Below the pieces are notes generated by a model. The model ran no database searches and was not told the origin of the DNA. It saw only the letters and a list, made by a program, of their open reading frames with translations. A stretch of 59,050 nt of DNA. It comes from Mycobacterium sp. D16Q14 (GTDB lineage: Bacteria > Actinomycetota > Actinomycetes > Mycobacteriales > Mycobacteriaceae). Made by a program: the position numbers and the translations under genes. The stretch spans positions 1-59,050 of the forward strand of contig MAEX01000025.1 in the NCBI GenBank assembly GCA_002013415.1, read 5' to 3'. The number at the start of each line of letters is the position of its first letter. The stretch's first letter is position 1. This document shows positions 17,724 through 25,867 of this stretch, one piece after another.

Positions 17724-18080
17724 ATGTCCAAATCTACGCTCGGCCTGACGGCCGCGGCGTGCACTTCGCTCGCATTGCTGTACGCGCCGCCCGCATCTGC
17801 GGGACCCAAATCCCCTCAGACACCCAGCGAACTCGGCGCACAACTCCAATCACAGGGCTATAAAGTTCAGTACGAGCGAATCGGCAACTGCCCCTTGGAC
17901 GCCGGATCGGTTGTCGGCACGCGGATCGGCCCGGCAGTGTGGGCGGATACCACCACGCAGTCCAAGGCAGGTGGCGGCGTCGGCGACGGCGCCGGTACCC
18001 GCGGAGGGGTTACGTGGAGCCATGACGTGGACCACCAGATCGCCTACATCACGGTGGCATGCAAACGCGCGGCAAAGTAG
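17724..18080 (+). CDS. Small secreted protein
   Basis: This 118-residue protein begins with ATG 17724 preceded by AGGAAGG. It has a signal peptide (SKSTLGLTAAACTSLALLYAPPASA) with cleavage after ASA near residue 26. The mature part is about 90 residues with GYKVQYERIGNCPLDAGSV and a late ITVACK, so one disulfide is possible. Short exported proteins of this form are common in mycobacteria and lack a known function. The upstream frame to 17655 is not used. Confidence 0.75.
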   Translation: MSKSTLGLTAAACTSLALLYAPPASAGPKSPQTPSELGAQLQSQGYKVQYERIGNCPLDAGSVVGTRIGPAVWADTTTQSKAGGGVGDGAGTRGGVTWSHDVDHQIAYITVACKRAAK

Positions 18081-18105
18081 AGCGACCGCCGCGTCGCCAG
18101 TGCTG

Positions 18106-18879
18106 CTAACGGAGGAAGACTGTGTCAGTCAATACGTAGGCCGCTACGGCAAACACGAAGTATGCGAACCAGCGCTGAAGTCGACCGGTATCCAGCTTGG
18201 TGCCGACGTGGCCCGCGATAAGCGAGCCAAGGATCGCGGTGCCGACGAATGCCGTGGTGATCGACCAATCGATGCTGGCACCGCCCAGATGGACGACGAC
18301 ACCGGCGGCAGAGTTGGCGACGATGATCAGCAGCGAAGTACCGACGGCGATCGGCATCTCGACTCCGAGTAACAGCACCAACGCCGGGATGATTAGAAAG
18401 CCGCCGCCGACACCAAACAGCCCTGTCAACAGACCTACAAGTAACCCTGCCGAGATAGATCGCGGTGCACAGCGGCGCCAGTTGATGCCGGAGTCACCGA
18501 CCGTGCAGGCGGTGCCGGTACTCCCATTGTCCTGGAGCATCCGAATTCCGGCCACGACCATCACCAATGCGAAGCCGATGAGGAGGATCGGTTGCGGCAG
18601 GTGCTTGCCGATGGCCGCGCCGAGGAAGGTGGCGGGTATACCAGCCGCGGCGAAGATCCCGGCCAGTGGCCACTGCACCTGGTTTGTGCGTACCTTCGGA
18701 AGCGCACCGACCGCCGAGCCGATACCGACTACGATTAGGGATATCGGAATCGCCTGTTCGATACCGAGCCCCAACACGTAGACCAACGCTGGCACTGCCA
18801 GAATTGACCCGCCGCCGCCGAGCAAGCCCAGCAGCACGCCGATGACGGCACCGAGTGCGAGGGCAATTCCGATGCTCAC
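18106..18879 (-). CDS. TauE/SafE-family sulfite/organosulfonate exporter
   Basis: A 257-residue membrane protein with about eight helices in two repeated halves. Each half starts with a Gly-rich helix pattern, LLGLLGGGGSILAVPALVYVLG and LTGLFGVGGGFLIIPALVLLLG, which is the hallmark of the family. Members carry sulfite, sulfoacetate or similar anions out of the cell. It is the last gene of the reactive-sulfur operon, 38 bases after the DUF302 gene, so export of sulfite produced by the persulfide dioxygenase is the natural role (inference). Confidence 0.9.
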   Translation of the reverse strand: MSIGIALALGAVIGVLLGLLGGGGSILAVPALVYVLGLGIEQAIPISLIVVGIGSAVGALPKVRTNQVQWPLAGIFAAAGIPATFLGAAIGKHLPQPILLIGFALVMVVAGIRMLQDNGSTGTACTVGDSGINWRRCAPRSISAGLLVGLLTGLFGVGGGFLIIPALVLLLGVEMPIAVGTSLLIIVANSAAGVVVHLGGASIDWSITTAFVGTAILGSLIAGHVGTKLDTGRLQRWFAYFVFAVAAYVLTDTVFLR

Positions 18880-18917
18880 TTTGGTTCGATTCTCGCCCGC
18901 AAATCGCGGGACTTCGA

Positions 18918-19337
18918 TTAGTTCGCCAGTGGGGTGTGAGATAACGCGGCGATTGCCGCCCTGAGCTTGATGGCGGCTGCGTCGGCGACCTCGCGCAAGC
19001 CTGGCCGATCAGCCACCTGAACCATGATCTGAGGGTCCATCGCCTCCACGATCACGACCCCGTCGTCGCTGGGGTCTGATCGCACTACCACGTTGCATGG
19101 CAACAACAACCCGATCTGTCGGTCCACGTTGATCGCGCGGTGCGCCAGTACCGGGTTGCACGCCCCGAGGATTAGATAGTTCTCCATGTCTTCGCCCAAC
19201 TTCGCCTTCAGCGTAGCCTTAACGTCAGTCTCGGTAAGGACTCCGAAACCCTCCCCAGACAGCGCCTTTCGGGTCATTTCCACAGCCTCCTCAAAAGAGG
19301 CGCTTAGCGTGGCCGACAAAGCCAGTGCCATGTCCAA
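18918..19337 (-). CDS. DUF302 family protein
   Basis: A 139-residue cytoplasmic protein. The DUF302 core is present: SFEEAVEMTRKALSGEGFGVLTETDVKATLKAKLG, then YLILGACNPVLAHRAINVDRQIGLLLPCNVVVR. Two cysteines (ACNP and LPCN) are conserved family positions and suit sulfane-sulfur or metal handling, though the family's role is not established. It lies between the peroxiredoxin and TauE genes with small gaps. M1 at 19337 has a second in-frame ATG two codons later. Confidence 0.85.
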   Translation of the reverse strand: MDMALALSATLSASFEEAVEMTRKALSGEGFGVLTETDVKATLKAKLGEDMENYLILGACNPVLAHRAINVDRQIGLLLPCNVVVRSDPSDDGVVIVEAMDPQIMVQVADRPGLREVADAAAIKLRAAIAALSHTPLAN

Positions 19338-19389
19338 CTCCCTTCACAGTCCCGCGGGTCGATCCTCCTCACGATGGAGTTCCTATGTC

Positions 19390-20115
19390 CTAGTTGGCCC
19401 CACGTATAGCGGACTCGACCTCTTGCGCCGAGATAGTTTTTGTGCAGAAGAACCAGTCCTCACACTCGATACCGTCGACGTGGCCGTCCATCCGCTCATT
19501 GGCGATGCCGCACGAGCCCGCAGGCGGGACGATGACAGGATCGCCCGGGCGCCAGTCCGCTGGCGTCGCTACTGAGAAGTGGTCGGCTGTCTGCAGGGCT
19601 TGGATGACGCGCAGCAGCTCGTCGAAGTTGCGGCCGAGACTAAGGGGGTAGTAGATGATCGCGCGAATCGTGCCTTCGGGATCTACGACGAACACCGCCC
19701 GGACAGCCTTTGTCGAATCCTCGCCCGGCATGATCATCCCGTACTTGCGGGCGATCTCCATCGAGACGTCTTCGATCAGCGGGAACGAAACCTCGACGTC
19801 CTTCATGCCGCGGTAGGTGATCTTCTCCTTGATGGTTCGTAGCCATGCGATGTGGCTGTAGAGCCCATCGACCGATAGCCCGACCAGCTCCGTGTGGTAG
19901 GCAGCGAACTGATCCCGCATACTCGCGAACGTGATGAACTCACTGGTACACACTGGGGTGAAGTCGGCGGGGTGGGAGAAGAAGATGACCCATTTTCCCG
20001 CATAGTCGGCTGGGAAGTTGATCCGGCCCTGGGTCGTTTGTGCAGTGAATTTCGGTGCCGGGTCACCGATTCGCGGCATGTTGGTCGCGGCGGCGGCGAT
20101 TTCGGTAGTAGTCAT
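19390..20115 (-). CDS. Peroxiredoxin (1-Cys/Prx6-like)
   Basis: A 241-residue AhpC/TSA-fold peroxidase. Seen: GDPAPKFTAQTTQGRINFPADY, the peroxidatic site PADFTPVCTSEF near residue 65, LSVDGLYSHIAWLRTI and the Prx6-type C-terminal domain with FVVDPEGTIRAIIYYPLSLGRNFDELLR. Extra cysteines occur near the end (SCGIANER, IECEDWFFC), unlike the simple one-cysteine enzymes. ATG 20115 follows AGAGGAA; the frame upstream to 20160 is not used. It probably detoxifies peroxides or persulfides in the operon's pathway. Confidence 0.92.
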   Translation of the reverse strand: MTTTEIAAAATNMPRIGDPAPKFTAQTTQGRINFPADYAGKWVIFFSHPADFTPVCTSEFITFASMRDQFAAYHTELVGLSVDGLYSHIAWLRTIKEKITYRGMKDVEVSFPLIEDVSMEIARKYGMIMPGEDSTKAVRAVFVVDPEGTIRAIIYYPLSLGRNFDELLRVIQALQTADHFSVATPADWRPGDPVIVPPAGSCGIANERMDGHVDGIECEDWFFCTKTISAQEVESAIRGAN

Positions 20116-20204
20116 GCGGGTTCCTCTTGTTGATGTTTGTTCATCTCGACCAGACTTCATCTCGCCGCCTCAGGAGTCAGGGGCAGCGCAAAGGCTTGCT
20201 GCTA

Positions 20205-20222
20205 TGCGGAATCCCTTCCGCA
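20205..20222. repeat. Perfect hairpin in the trx-prx gap
   Basis: TGCGGAA (20205-20211), loop TCCC, TTCCGCA (20216-20222). It lies in the unusually long 247-base gap between thioredoxin and peroxiredoxin; no T-run follows. Confidence 0.4.
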
Positions 20223-20251
20223 GGTACGTCTTTGCGGCGGGGTATCGAGCG

Positions 20252-20272
20252 CATCACGTCATCGACGTGATG
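20252..20272. repeat. Second perfect hairpin in the trx-prx gap
   Basis: CATCACGTC (20252-20260), loop ATC, GACGTGATG (20264-20272), nine paired bases. With the neighbouring hairpin it could attenuate or process the operon mRNA, or bind a regulator before the peroxiredoxin gene. Confidence 0.45.
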
Positions 20273-20362
20273 GCCGCACCCAACCCCAACCGACTTCGCC
20301 AAACGGCGACATTCCTCGGGATAGCACATTGTTGCGTCCTCAACGGATCGGGGCGAGCTGAT

Positions 20363-20734
20363 TTATCTAGATGGAGCATCTTTGGCGACGACCTTGTCGC
20401 GGACCTCTGCCATATCGAGGGCCTTGATCCTGGCGATGAGGTCTTCCAGGGCAGCCGCCGGCATAGCACCGGGCCGACGGTAGACAAGGACGCCGTCTCG
20501 AAACGCCATGATCGTCGGGATCGCCTGGATTTCCACAGCAGCCGCTATATCGGGCTGGGCTTCGGTGTCCACTTTGGCGTGCACGACGTCGGGGTGTCGC
20601 TGCGACGAGCGATCGAAGACCGGAGCGAACGCGCGGCACGGCCCGCACCACGAGGCCCAGAAATCGATGATCACGATGGGGCTGGCGATAACTGTCGCCT
20701 CGAAATCGGCGGCGGTCAGATTTTTAATTGCCAT
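20363..20734 (-). CDS. Thioredoxin
   Basis: A 123-residue thioredoxin with the active site DFWASWCGPCRAFAPVF near residues 25-41 and the cis-proline loop IQAIPTIMAFRDG. The C-terminal tail is about 15 residues longer than E. coli TrxA. ATG 20734 has AAAGGA upstream; the frame runs on to 20917 but that part overlaps the dioxygenase gene. Its place directly after the persulfide dioxygenase-rhodanese suggests that it recycles persulfidated proteins or the peroxiredoxin. Confidence 0.93.
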   Translation of the reverse strand: MAIKNLTAADFEATVIASPIVIIDFWASWCGPCRAFAPVFDRSSQRHPDVVHAKVDTEAQPDIAAAVEIQAIPTIMAFRDGVLVYRRPGAMPAAALEDLIARIKALDMAEVRDKVVAKDAPSR

Positions 20735-20796
20735 TGAGAGTCCTTTCTTATGTAGCAATCGAATTACTAGACCAATCCCTTGAACATCACGTTCGG

Positions 20797-22176
20797 TCAG
20801 GCGTTCTGCGCGGCTTCCTCCCAGGCGCCGAAACCGCCCAGGATGTCGCTCACATCGACGAAACCGTTCTGCCGCAACAGGCTTGCCGCAACCGACGACC
20901 GATAACCACCTGCGCAATAGACGACCGTCGGCTTGGTAGCGTCAAGCTCCACTAGCCGAGTCGGCAGTTGGCCTACGGGGATCGAAATCGCATTCGGGAT
21001 GGATCCGGCCTCCACCTCCCCCTGGTTACGAACGTCGATAATCTGCAGGTCTGCGATTCGCGAGGCGCGCTCGTCAAATGACTTGGCCGTCAACCTCGAT
21101 GCCATCTGGACGTCGCCGCGGTGAGCGAACATCACCTGGTAGGGCTCTGCCACGTAGCCGATCACCCGGTCAAACCCAATGCGGGCCAAACGATTCTTCC
21201 CTTCGAGCTCCTGACCGGGCTCGGTGAACAGAACAATATCCACATCAGATGGCACCACGGAGCCCGCGAACTCGGCGTAGCGCCCTTCCAGTCCGATGTT
21301 GATCGCGTGGCGCAAATGACCCTGAGCGAACTCCTCGGGGGTGCGGCCGTCCACCAGGACAGCACCGCCCTCGATCGCCGCACGGACCTGGTCATAGGAC
21401 ATCGCCGTGGGCATCTTGCCCTCGTCTAACAGCCCGCGGTTCTTACGGTTGAGGATCGCGTCGTAGACGAAGTAGCCTGGCGCGGGAGGTTGCCCCTCGG
21501 TGACAAGGTTCATAAAGGTCGCTTTGTCAGGTGCCCGCAGCGCGTAGTTCGTCGCCTTCTGGTCCCCCATCGTCGACCACAGGTCCGTGGAAAGGTTCTT
21601 GCCGCACGCCGAGCCCGCGCCATGGGCGGGGTACACCCGGGTCTCATCAGGCAACGTCATCAGCTTGTCATGCAGCGAGTCGTAGAGCTTGTCGGCGAGC
21701 TCGTCGCGGGTGAAGCCAATAGACGCCAGCAGGTCGGGTCGACCCACGTCTCCTATGAATAGGGTGTCCCCAGTCATCACCCCGCAAGGCACGGTGTCGC
21801 CTGCGTGCTCGTAGAGGACCACGCTCATCGACTCCGGGGTATGCCCGGGTGTGTGGCGGAACTCCAGCGTAACGTCGCCGAGCGAATACTGTTCGCCATC
21901 GGCGACACCCATCGACTCAAACTCGGTCTCGGCGACCGAGGAATAGACGATCTTGGCACCGGCCGCCTTCGCAAGCTCGAGGTGGCCGGACAAGAAGTCC
22001 GCGTGAAAGTGAGTCTCGATGACTAGTTCAATGGTCAAACCGTGCTTTTTTGCGTCTGCGACATACTCGGCCACGTCACGCTGCGGGTCGATAACGACTG
22101 CGCGGCCGGTGGTTTCGTCACCAACCAGGTACGAAGCGTGGGAGAGGCAGGCTAGATAGTACTGCTTCAGGATCAT
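20797..22176 (-). CDS. Persulfide dioxygenase-rhodanese fusion (CstB/ETHE1 type)
   Basis: A 459-residue, three-domain enzyme. Residues 1-240 are a metallo-beta-lactamase fold with IETHFHADFLSGH, HTPGHTPES, MTGDTLFIGDVGRPDL and VYPAHGAGSACG, the ETHE1-like persulfide dioxygenase pattern; the usual second HxHxDH histidine is a phenylalanine here. Residues 265-350 form a rhodanese repeat without an active cysteine, and residues 370-455 a second repeat with the active loop VVYCAGGYRSS. Such enzymes oxidise low-molecular-weight persulfides to sulfite and can form thiosulfate. It is the first gene of a leftward operon behind CsoR/CstR-like palindromes. ATG 22176. Confidence 0.93.
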   Translation of the reverse strand: MILKQYYLACLSHASYLVGDETTGRAVVIDPQRDVAEYVADAKKHGLTIELVIETHFHADFLSGHLELAKAAGAKIVYSSVAETEFESMGVADGEQYSLGDVTLEFRHTPGHTPESMSVVLYEHAGDTVPCGVMTGDTLFIGDVGRPDLLASIGFTRDELADKLYDSLHDKLMTLPDETRVYPAHGAGSACGKNLSTDLWSTMGDQKATNYALRAPDKATFMNLVTEGQPPAPGYFVYDAILNRKNRGLLDEGKMPTAMSYDQVRAAIEGGAVLVDGRTPEEFAQGHLRHAINIGLEGRYAEFAGSVVPSDVDIVLFTEPGQELEGKNRLARIGFDRVIGYVAEPYQVMFAHRGDVQMASRLTAKSFDERASRIADLQIIDVRNQGEVEAGSIPNAISIPVGQLPTRLVELDATKPTVVYCAGGYRSSVAASLLRQNGFVDVSDILGGFGAWEEAAQNA

Positions 22177-22218
22177 CGCGGCCTTCTTTCTCTCGATACC
22201 GGAGCGCGCACCCTTACC

Positions 22219-22236
22219 TATACCCGTATGGGTATA
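22219..22236. promoter_or_regulatory. CsoR/CstR-like operator
   Basis: TATACCCGTATGGGTATA has perfect 7-base arms (TATACCC/GGGTATA) and a 4-base centre. This is the G-tract palindrome type bound by CsoR and by the persulfide sensor CstR. It lies 43 bases before the start of the dioxygenase gene. No CsoR-family gene is in the window, so the regulator would act from elsewhere. Confidence 0.65.
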
Positions 22237-22308
22237 TGAACCGCCGCGGGGGCATTCTTATTTCCTCCTCGGCAATACCGGTGGTACTCCCGTTCTTTCA
22301 ACCGAAAC

Positions 22309-22324
22309 ATACCCCCGCCGGTAT
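22309..22324. promoter_or_regulatory. Second CsoR/CstR-like half palindrome
   Basis: ATACCCCCGCCGGTAT keeps the ATACC...GGTAT arms around six bases. A third, weaker copy, TACCGGTGGTA, lies at 22276-22286. Together with the 22219 site they suggest several operators across a 105-base upstream region. Confidence 0.45.
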
Positions 22325-22437
22325 TCTCGATCTCAGAGGCTTTCGTCACCGCCAGCCCCTGCCGAAAGGAACCTAAGCACCAGGCAGCGTCTCACCGGCT
22401 CTAGGCCGTTCTCGTAACGACGGCCATTCCCAAACAC

Positions 22438-22466
22438 GAAGACCCCCCGAAATTCGGGGGGTCTTC
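22438..22466 (-). terminator. Terminator of ssrA
   Basis: A perfect 14-base inverted repeat (GAAGACCCCCCGAA and its complement) around one base directly follows the tmRNA 3' end on the minus strand. Only a short T stretch follows (TTCGTGTTTGG). It may also act for plus-strand transcripts because the stem is symmetrical. Confidence 0.8.
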
Positions 22467-22469
22467 ACT

Positions 22470-22837
22470 TGTGGAGCTGCCGGGAATTGAACCCGGGTCC
22501 AACGGCCGTTCATTAAGGCTTCTCCGTGCGCAGTTCGCTATGCCTCTACTTGGATCTCTCGGTCCCGCGAACAAGCCGAGATGACGATCCCAGCCGCTGT
22601 TTGATGTCCCGGTGGCTTCCGCGGCCGAAACCACCGGTTGATCCCGCTAGCTGATGCCAGGGTCCGGGCCGCGGGAGGTCCCGGTCTGACAGACACGCAG
22701 TCGCTTAGGCAGCGAGTGCGTAGTCGCGCTGATGAGAATCGGCGCTTAATTGGTTGCAATGACGCTTACGGTGGTCTCTTGCCTGCACCGGCACGCTTCC
22801 CTTAAGTCGAGACTCGCTGTCGAAACCTTTCAGCCCC
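22470..22837 (-). ncRNA. ssrA: tmRNA (10Sa RNA)
   Basis: The 5' end is GGGGCTGAAAGGTTTCGAC at 22837, and the 3' end is TTCAATTCCCGGCAGCTCCA followed by CAA, so the terminal CCA is not exactly encoded. The acceptor stem GGGGCTG/CAGCTCC pairs. The resume frame encodes a tag ending DSHQRDYALAA before TAA, matching the mycobacterial tag. It rescues stalled ribosomes together with SmpB, whose gene lies 0.9 kb to the right. Confidence 0.97.
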
Positions 22838-22960
22838 GTCATCCCGCCGACCCTCGGTGGGACACTCCATCCTACCGCCGCAGATCTACGAAGCCACCGA
22901 ATTACCCGGCCATGCCACGGTAACGTGCGGGAAATCGCCGAATCTTGGGGAGTTACCACC

Positions 22961-23530
22961 ATGCGCATGCTGCTGAGTACCTACGCCGCCGCTATGGCCA
23001 GCGCGACCGTATTCGCTGCTCAGGCGTCTGCGGATCCGTCGGTACCCAACCTTGACGGCTACGCACCGGTCGAGCCCACCGCCTATGAGACGTACTCCGC
23101 ATACGCCACGACGGGTGTGCAGTTCCTCACCCCGGACGGCCTGCGCTGCCGCATCACCTCGAACTCCCGGGCCACCGGTCTCGAGGGCACGTGCTGGGGC
23201 AAGCTCCCCGGCGTCCCGGGCGACGAGAACATCGCCGCGGTGTCGCTCAATACCCCGGCCGGCAGCCTGACCCACATGCCCGACCTAGGCCAGCAGGAGA
23301 TTGTCGCGCGGCCCGACGCCTCACCGGCAGGCCCGGCGCCCATCGACCCCAGCGCCTATCGCCCGCTGACCGCCGGCCAGAAGATCACCTACAGCCTCAA
23401 GTCCACCAACAAGATGATCACGTGCGGCGTGAGCGATCAGCGCGAGACGATCTGCATACTGCCCACCAACTTCACCGGCGACAGTCCGCACGGATTCGTG
23501 CTATCCCCAATCGGCAGCCGCGCCTTCTAG
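22961..23530 (+). CDS. Secreted protein of unknown function
   Basis: A 189-residue exported protein. ATG 22961 has a GGGGAG upstream; the GTG at 22925 would put residues before the signal peptide. Signal peptide RMLLSTYAAAMASATVFAAQASA with cleavage after ASA near residue 25. The mature part has four cysteines (LRCRIT, GTCWGKLPG, ITCGVS, TICILP) spaced as two pairs. Mycobacteria have many similar proteins and no function is known. It lies between ssrA and smpB but on the opposite strand. Confidence 0.8.
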   Translation: MRMLLSTYAAAMASATVFAAQASADPSVPNLDGYAPVEPTAYETYSAYATTGVQFLTPDGLRCRITSNSRATGLEGTCWGKLPGVPGDENIAAVSLNTPAGSLTHMPDLGQQEIVARPDASPAGPAPIDPSAYRPLTAGQKITYSLKSTNKMITCGVSDQRETICILPTNFTGDSPHGFVLSPIGSRAF

Positions 23531-23534
23531 CGAT

Positions 23535-23597
23535 CGCCGAGACCGAGGTTGTGGCGAAAAGATGCGAGACGAATCCGCCACAACCTCGGTCTCGGCG
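23535..23597. repeat. 22-bp perfect inverted repeat
   Basis: The arm beginning CGCCGAGACCGAGG (23535-23556) and its exact complement (23576-23597) are separated by 19 bases that contain an ATG. Directly after the stop of the secreted protein, it could end that transcript, but the right arm also codes for residues 6-12 of a small ORF. Confidence 0.75.
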
Positions 23598-23726
23598 CGA
23601 AGGGCTCGGCGCCCATGGCTCTACTTCGTCTCGAGCCTCTTCACGAGTTTCGCGTGGGTCTTCTACCTGATCACCGTCGAACGCCAGCGCAGGCACCAAC
23701 CGGCCACCGTCCTCGAATCCGTGTGA
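23562..23726 (+). CDS. Small single-helix membrane protein (54 aa)
   Basis: An ATG at 23562 opens a 54-codon frame with a basic N-terminus (SARRARRP), one hydrophobic helix WLYFVSSLFTSFAWVFYLIT near residues 19-38 and a charged tail VERQRRHQP. The positive-inside pattern and the codon use look genuine. It has no recognisable family. Its first codons lie in the loop and right arm of the 22-bp inverted repeat, so folding of the mRNA could hide the start. It ends one base before the convergent smpB stop. Confidence 0.5.
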   Translation: MRDESATTSVSARRARRPWLYFVSSLFTSFAWVFYLITVERQRRHQPATVLESV

Positions 23727-23727
23727 G

Positions 23728-24207
23728 CTACATGCCTTTTGCGCGACGCCCCAGTTCACGGGTGATCTCGCGGGTGGCGTCCCGCTTGGCCAGGTCCTGA
23801 CGCTTGTCGTGCGACTGTTTACCGCGCGCCAAGGCCAATTCCACCTTGACCTTGCCGTCCAGGAAGTACAGCGACAACGGCACCAGCGTGAGGTTGCCAT
23901 CGCGAATCTTGCCGACCAGCTGATCAATCTGCGCTCTGTGCAGCAACAGCTTCCGGTTCCGCAGCGGCGCATGGTTGGTCCAGGTGCCGTGGTCGTACTG
24001 CGGGATATGTAACGCGCGCAACCAGACCTCGCCGTCGTCGACGGTGGCGAACGCATCCACCAGGGAGGCCTTGCCCTCACGCAGGCTCTTGACCTCGGTG
24101 CCCACCAGCTGCACCCCGGCCTCGTACACATCGAGAATCGAATAGTTGTGCCGCGCCTTGCGATTGGACGCGATGATCTGGCGCCCGTCGGTTGGTTTTT
24201 TACTCAT
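23728..24207 (-). CDS. smpB: SsrA-binding protein SmpB
   Basis: A 159-residue SmpB, partner of tmRNA in trans-translation. Seen: IASNRKARHNYSILDVYEAGVQLVGTEVKSLREGK at residues 10-45, HIPQYDHGTWTNHAPLRNRKLLLHR and the C-terminal helix region ARGKQSHDKRQDLAKRD, all family landmarks. It is the last gene of the prfB to smpB run and begins nine bases after the ftsX stop. ATG 24207. Confidence 0.97.
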   Translation of the reverse strand: MSKKPTDGRQIIASNRKARHNYSILDVYEAGVQLVGTEVKSLREGKASLVDAFATVDDGEVWLRALHIPQYDHGTWTNHAPLRNRKLLLHRAQIDQLVGKIRDGNLTLVPLSLYFLDGKVKVELALARGKQSHDKRQDLAKRDATREITRELGRRAKGM

Positions 24208-24216
24208 CGCCAGGAC

Positions 24217-25119
24217 CTATCTACGCACATACAGACGCAAAGTCACATATGCGGTCACCCCGGCCAGCAGAATGCCTAGCGCGGCCATCTGAATCGACGC
24301 GAGGAACACATCCCCGTAGGTGATCGGGGCAATCAGGTTGGCCTGAATGAACTGTTCCAGCGCCCCGTTGAGGATGGTCACCCGCGCCACGATCAGACCG
24401 ATCACCGCCAGCAATACACCGGCAAGGGCAGCGATCACCGCCTCCAACAGGAACGGCAATTGTGTGTACCAACGAGTGGCCCCCACCAACCGCATGATGC
24501 CCACTTCGGTGCGCCGCGTATATGCGGCGACCTGAACCATGTTGGCGATCAACAGAACCGCACCGACGGCCTGCACCAGCGCGATCATGAACGCCGCATC
24601 ACGCAGGCTGTTCAGGACCGCGAACAAGCGATCGATCAGATCCTTCTGATTGAGCACGCCCTTCACACCGGGCTTGCCGACGAAAGACTCATCGAAATCC
24701 GCGTGCGTCTCCGGGTTCTTGAGCTTGACAATGAAGGAGGCGGGGAACGCGTCCTTACTCACGTCCTTCATCAAGTCCCGGAATTGTGGCAGCCGCTTCT
24801 CGGCGTCCGCGTACGCGTCCTCACGGTTCACGAAACGCACCGACTTGATGTCGGAACGCTTCTCGATCTCGTCGCGCAGGCTTTTGCAGATATCGCTACT
24901 GCAGTTGGTGTCGCTGGCCGACAGGTCCTCGGTGAGAAAGATCTGCGTCTCCACACGGTCCAAGTAGATGGCCTTCGAGTTCTTGGCAAGCGATATCACC
25001 AGCAGACCACCACCGAACAACCCGATCGCGATGGCGGTCGTGATGATCATCGCCACCGTCATCGTCACGTTGCGGCGCAGGCCGGTGAGGACCTCGTTGA
25101 ACAGGAATCCAAAACGCAT
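24217..25119 (-). CDS. ftsX: Cell division ABC transporter permease FtsX
   Basis: A 300-residue membrane protein with one N-terminal helix (residues 20-42), a large extracellular loop (about 45-165, with a CSSDICKSL disulfide pair) and three C-terminal helices. This is the FtsX layout. With FtsE it transmits ATP hydrolysis to the cell-wall hydrolase RipC in mycobacteria. It starts 12 bases after ftsE and precedes smpB. Confidence 0.96.
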   Translation of the reverse strand: MRFGFLFNEVLTGLRRNVTMTVAMIITTAIAIGLFGGGLLVISLAKNSKAIYLDRVETQIFLTEDLSASDTNCSSDICKSLRDEIEKRSDIKSVRFVNREDAYADAEKRLPQFRDLMKDVSKDAFPASFIVKLKNPETHADFDESFVGKPGVKGVLNQKDLIDRLFAVLNSLRDAAFMIALVQAVGAVLLIANMVQVAAYTRRTEVGIMRLVGATRWYTQLPFLLEAVIAALAGVLLAVIGLIVARVTILNGALEQFIQANLIAPITYGDVFLASIQMAALGILLAGVTAYVTLRLYVRR

Positions 25120-25131
25120 GTTCTATTCCAC

Positions 25132-25821
25132 TTACCTATCTACCCCGTAGACACCGCGCTGCTCGTCGCGGATCAGCTTGCCCAGTTCCAACTCGATCAC
25201 GCGCTGGCGCATCGAGTCGACGATGTGATGGTCGTGGGTCGCCATCAGCACGGTAGTACCGGTGCGGTTGATCCGCTCCAGCAGCGCCATGATGTCCTCG
25301 CTGGTCTCCGGGTCCAGGTTCCCGGTCGGCTCGTCGGCCAGCAGCACCAGCGGACGGTTGACGAACGCGCGCGCGATGCCGACGCGCTGCTGCTCGCCAC
25401 CGGACAGCTCCGAGGGCAACCGGCTGGCCTTGCCGGTCAGGTTCACCATCTCCAGCACCTCGGGAACGATGCGGTTGATGATGTCCGTCTGCTTGCCAAT
25501 CACCTCTAACGCGAAGGCCACGTTCTCGTACACCGTCTTCTGCTGGAGTAGCCGGAAGTCCTGGAACACACAGCCAATCGTCTGCCGAAGGTGCGGGATC
25601 TCGCGGCCGCGCAGCTTGTTCACATGGAACTTGGAAACCTGGATTTCGCCCTTGGTGGGCAGCTCCTCGCCCAGCAGCAGCCGCATGAATGTCGACTTAC
25701 CCGAACCCGAAGGACCGATGAGGAACACAAACTCACCCTTGTCGATCTCGAGGCTCACGTTGTCCAACGCGGGCCGAGCCGACGATTTGTAGAGCTTGGT
25801 TACCTTGTCGAGGCTGATCAC
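25132..25821 (-). CDS. ftsE: Cell division ATP-binding protein FtsE
   Basis: A 229-residue ABC ATPase. Walker A GPSGSGKSTF, Q-loop CVFQDFRLLQQ, signature LSGGEQQRVGIARA, Walker B LLADEPTGNLD and the H-loop ATHDHHIVD are all present. The GTG at 25821 (MISLDKVTKLY) gives the usual FtsE length; upstream to 25905 the frame overlaps the Pro/Thr-rich gene. It works with FtsX at the septum. Confidence 0.96.
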   Translation of the reverse strand: MISLDKVTKLYKSSARPALDNVSLEIDKGEFVFLIGPSGSGKSTFMRLLLGEELPTKGEIQVSKFHVNKLRGREIPHLRQTIGCVFQDFRLLQQKTVYENVAFALEVIGKQTDIINRIVPEVLEMVNLTGKASRLPSELSGGEQQRVGIARAFVNRPLVLLADEPTGNLDPETSEDIMALLERINRTGTTVLMATHDHHIVDSMRQRVIELELGKLIRDEQRGVYGVDR

Positions 25822-25867
25822 GGCACGCCAGTCTAGTCGGGAAACCCGTGACGACCGTGAGGGCGCA

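Noticed and set aside
22401..22968. ORFs across the ssrA region
   Set aside because: They lie inside the tmRNA gene and represent structured RNA, not coding sequence.
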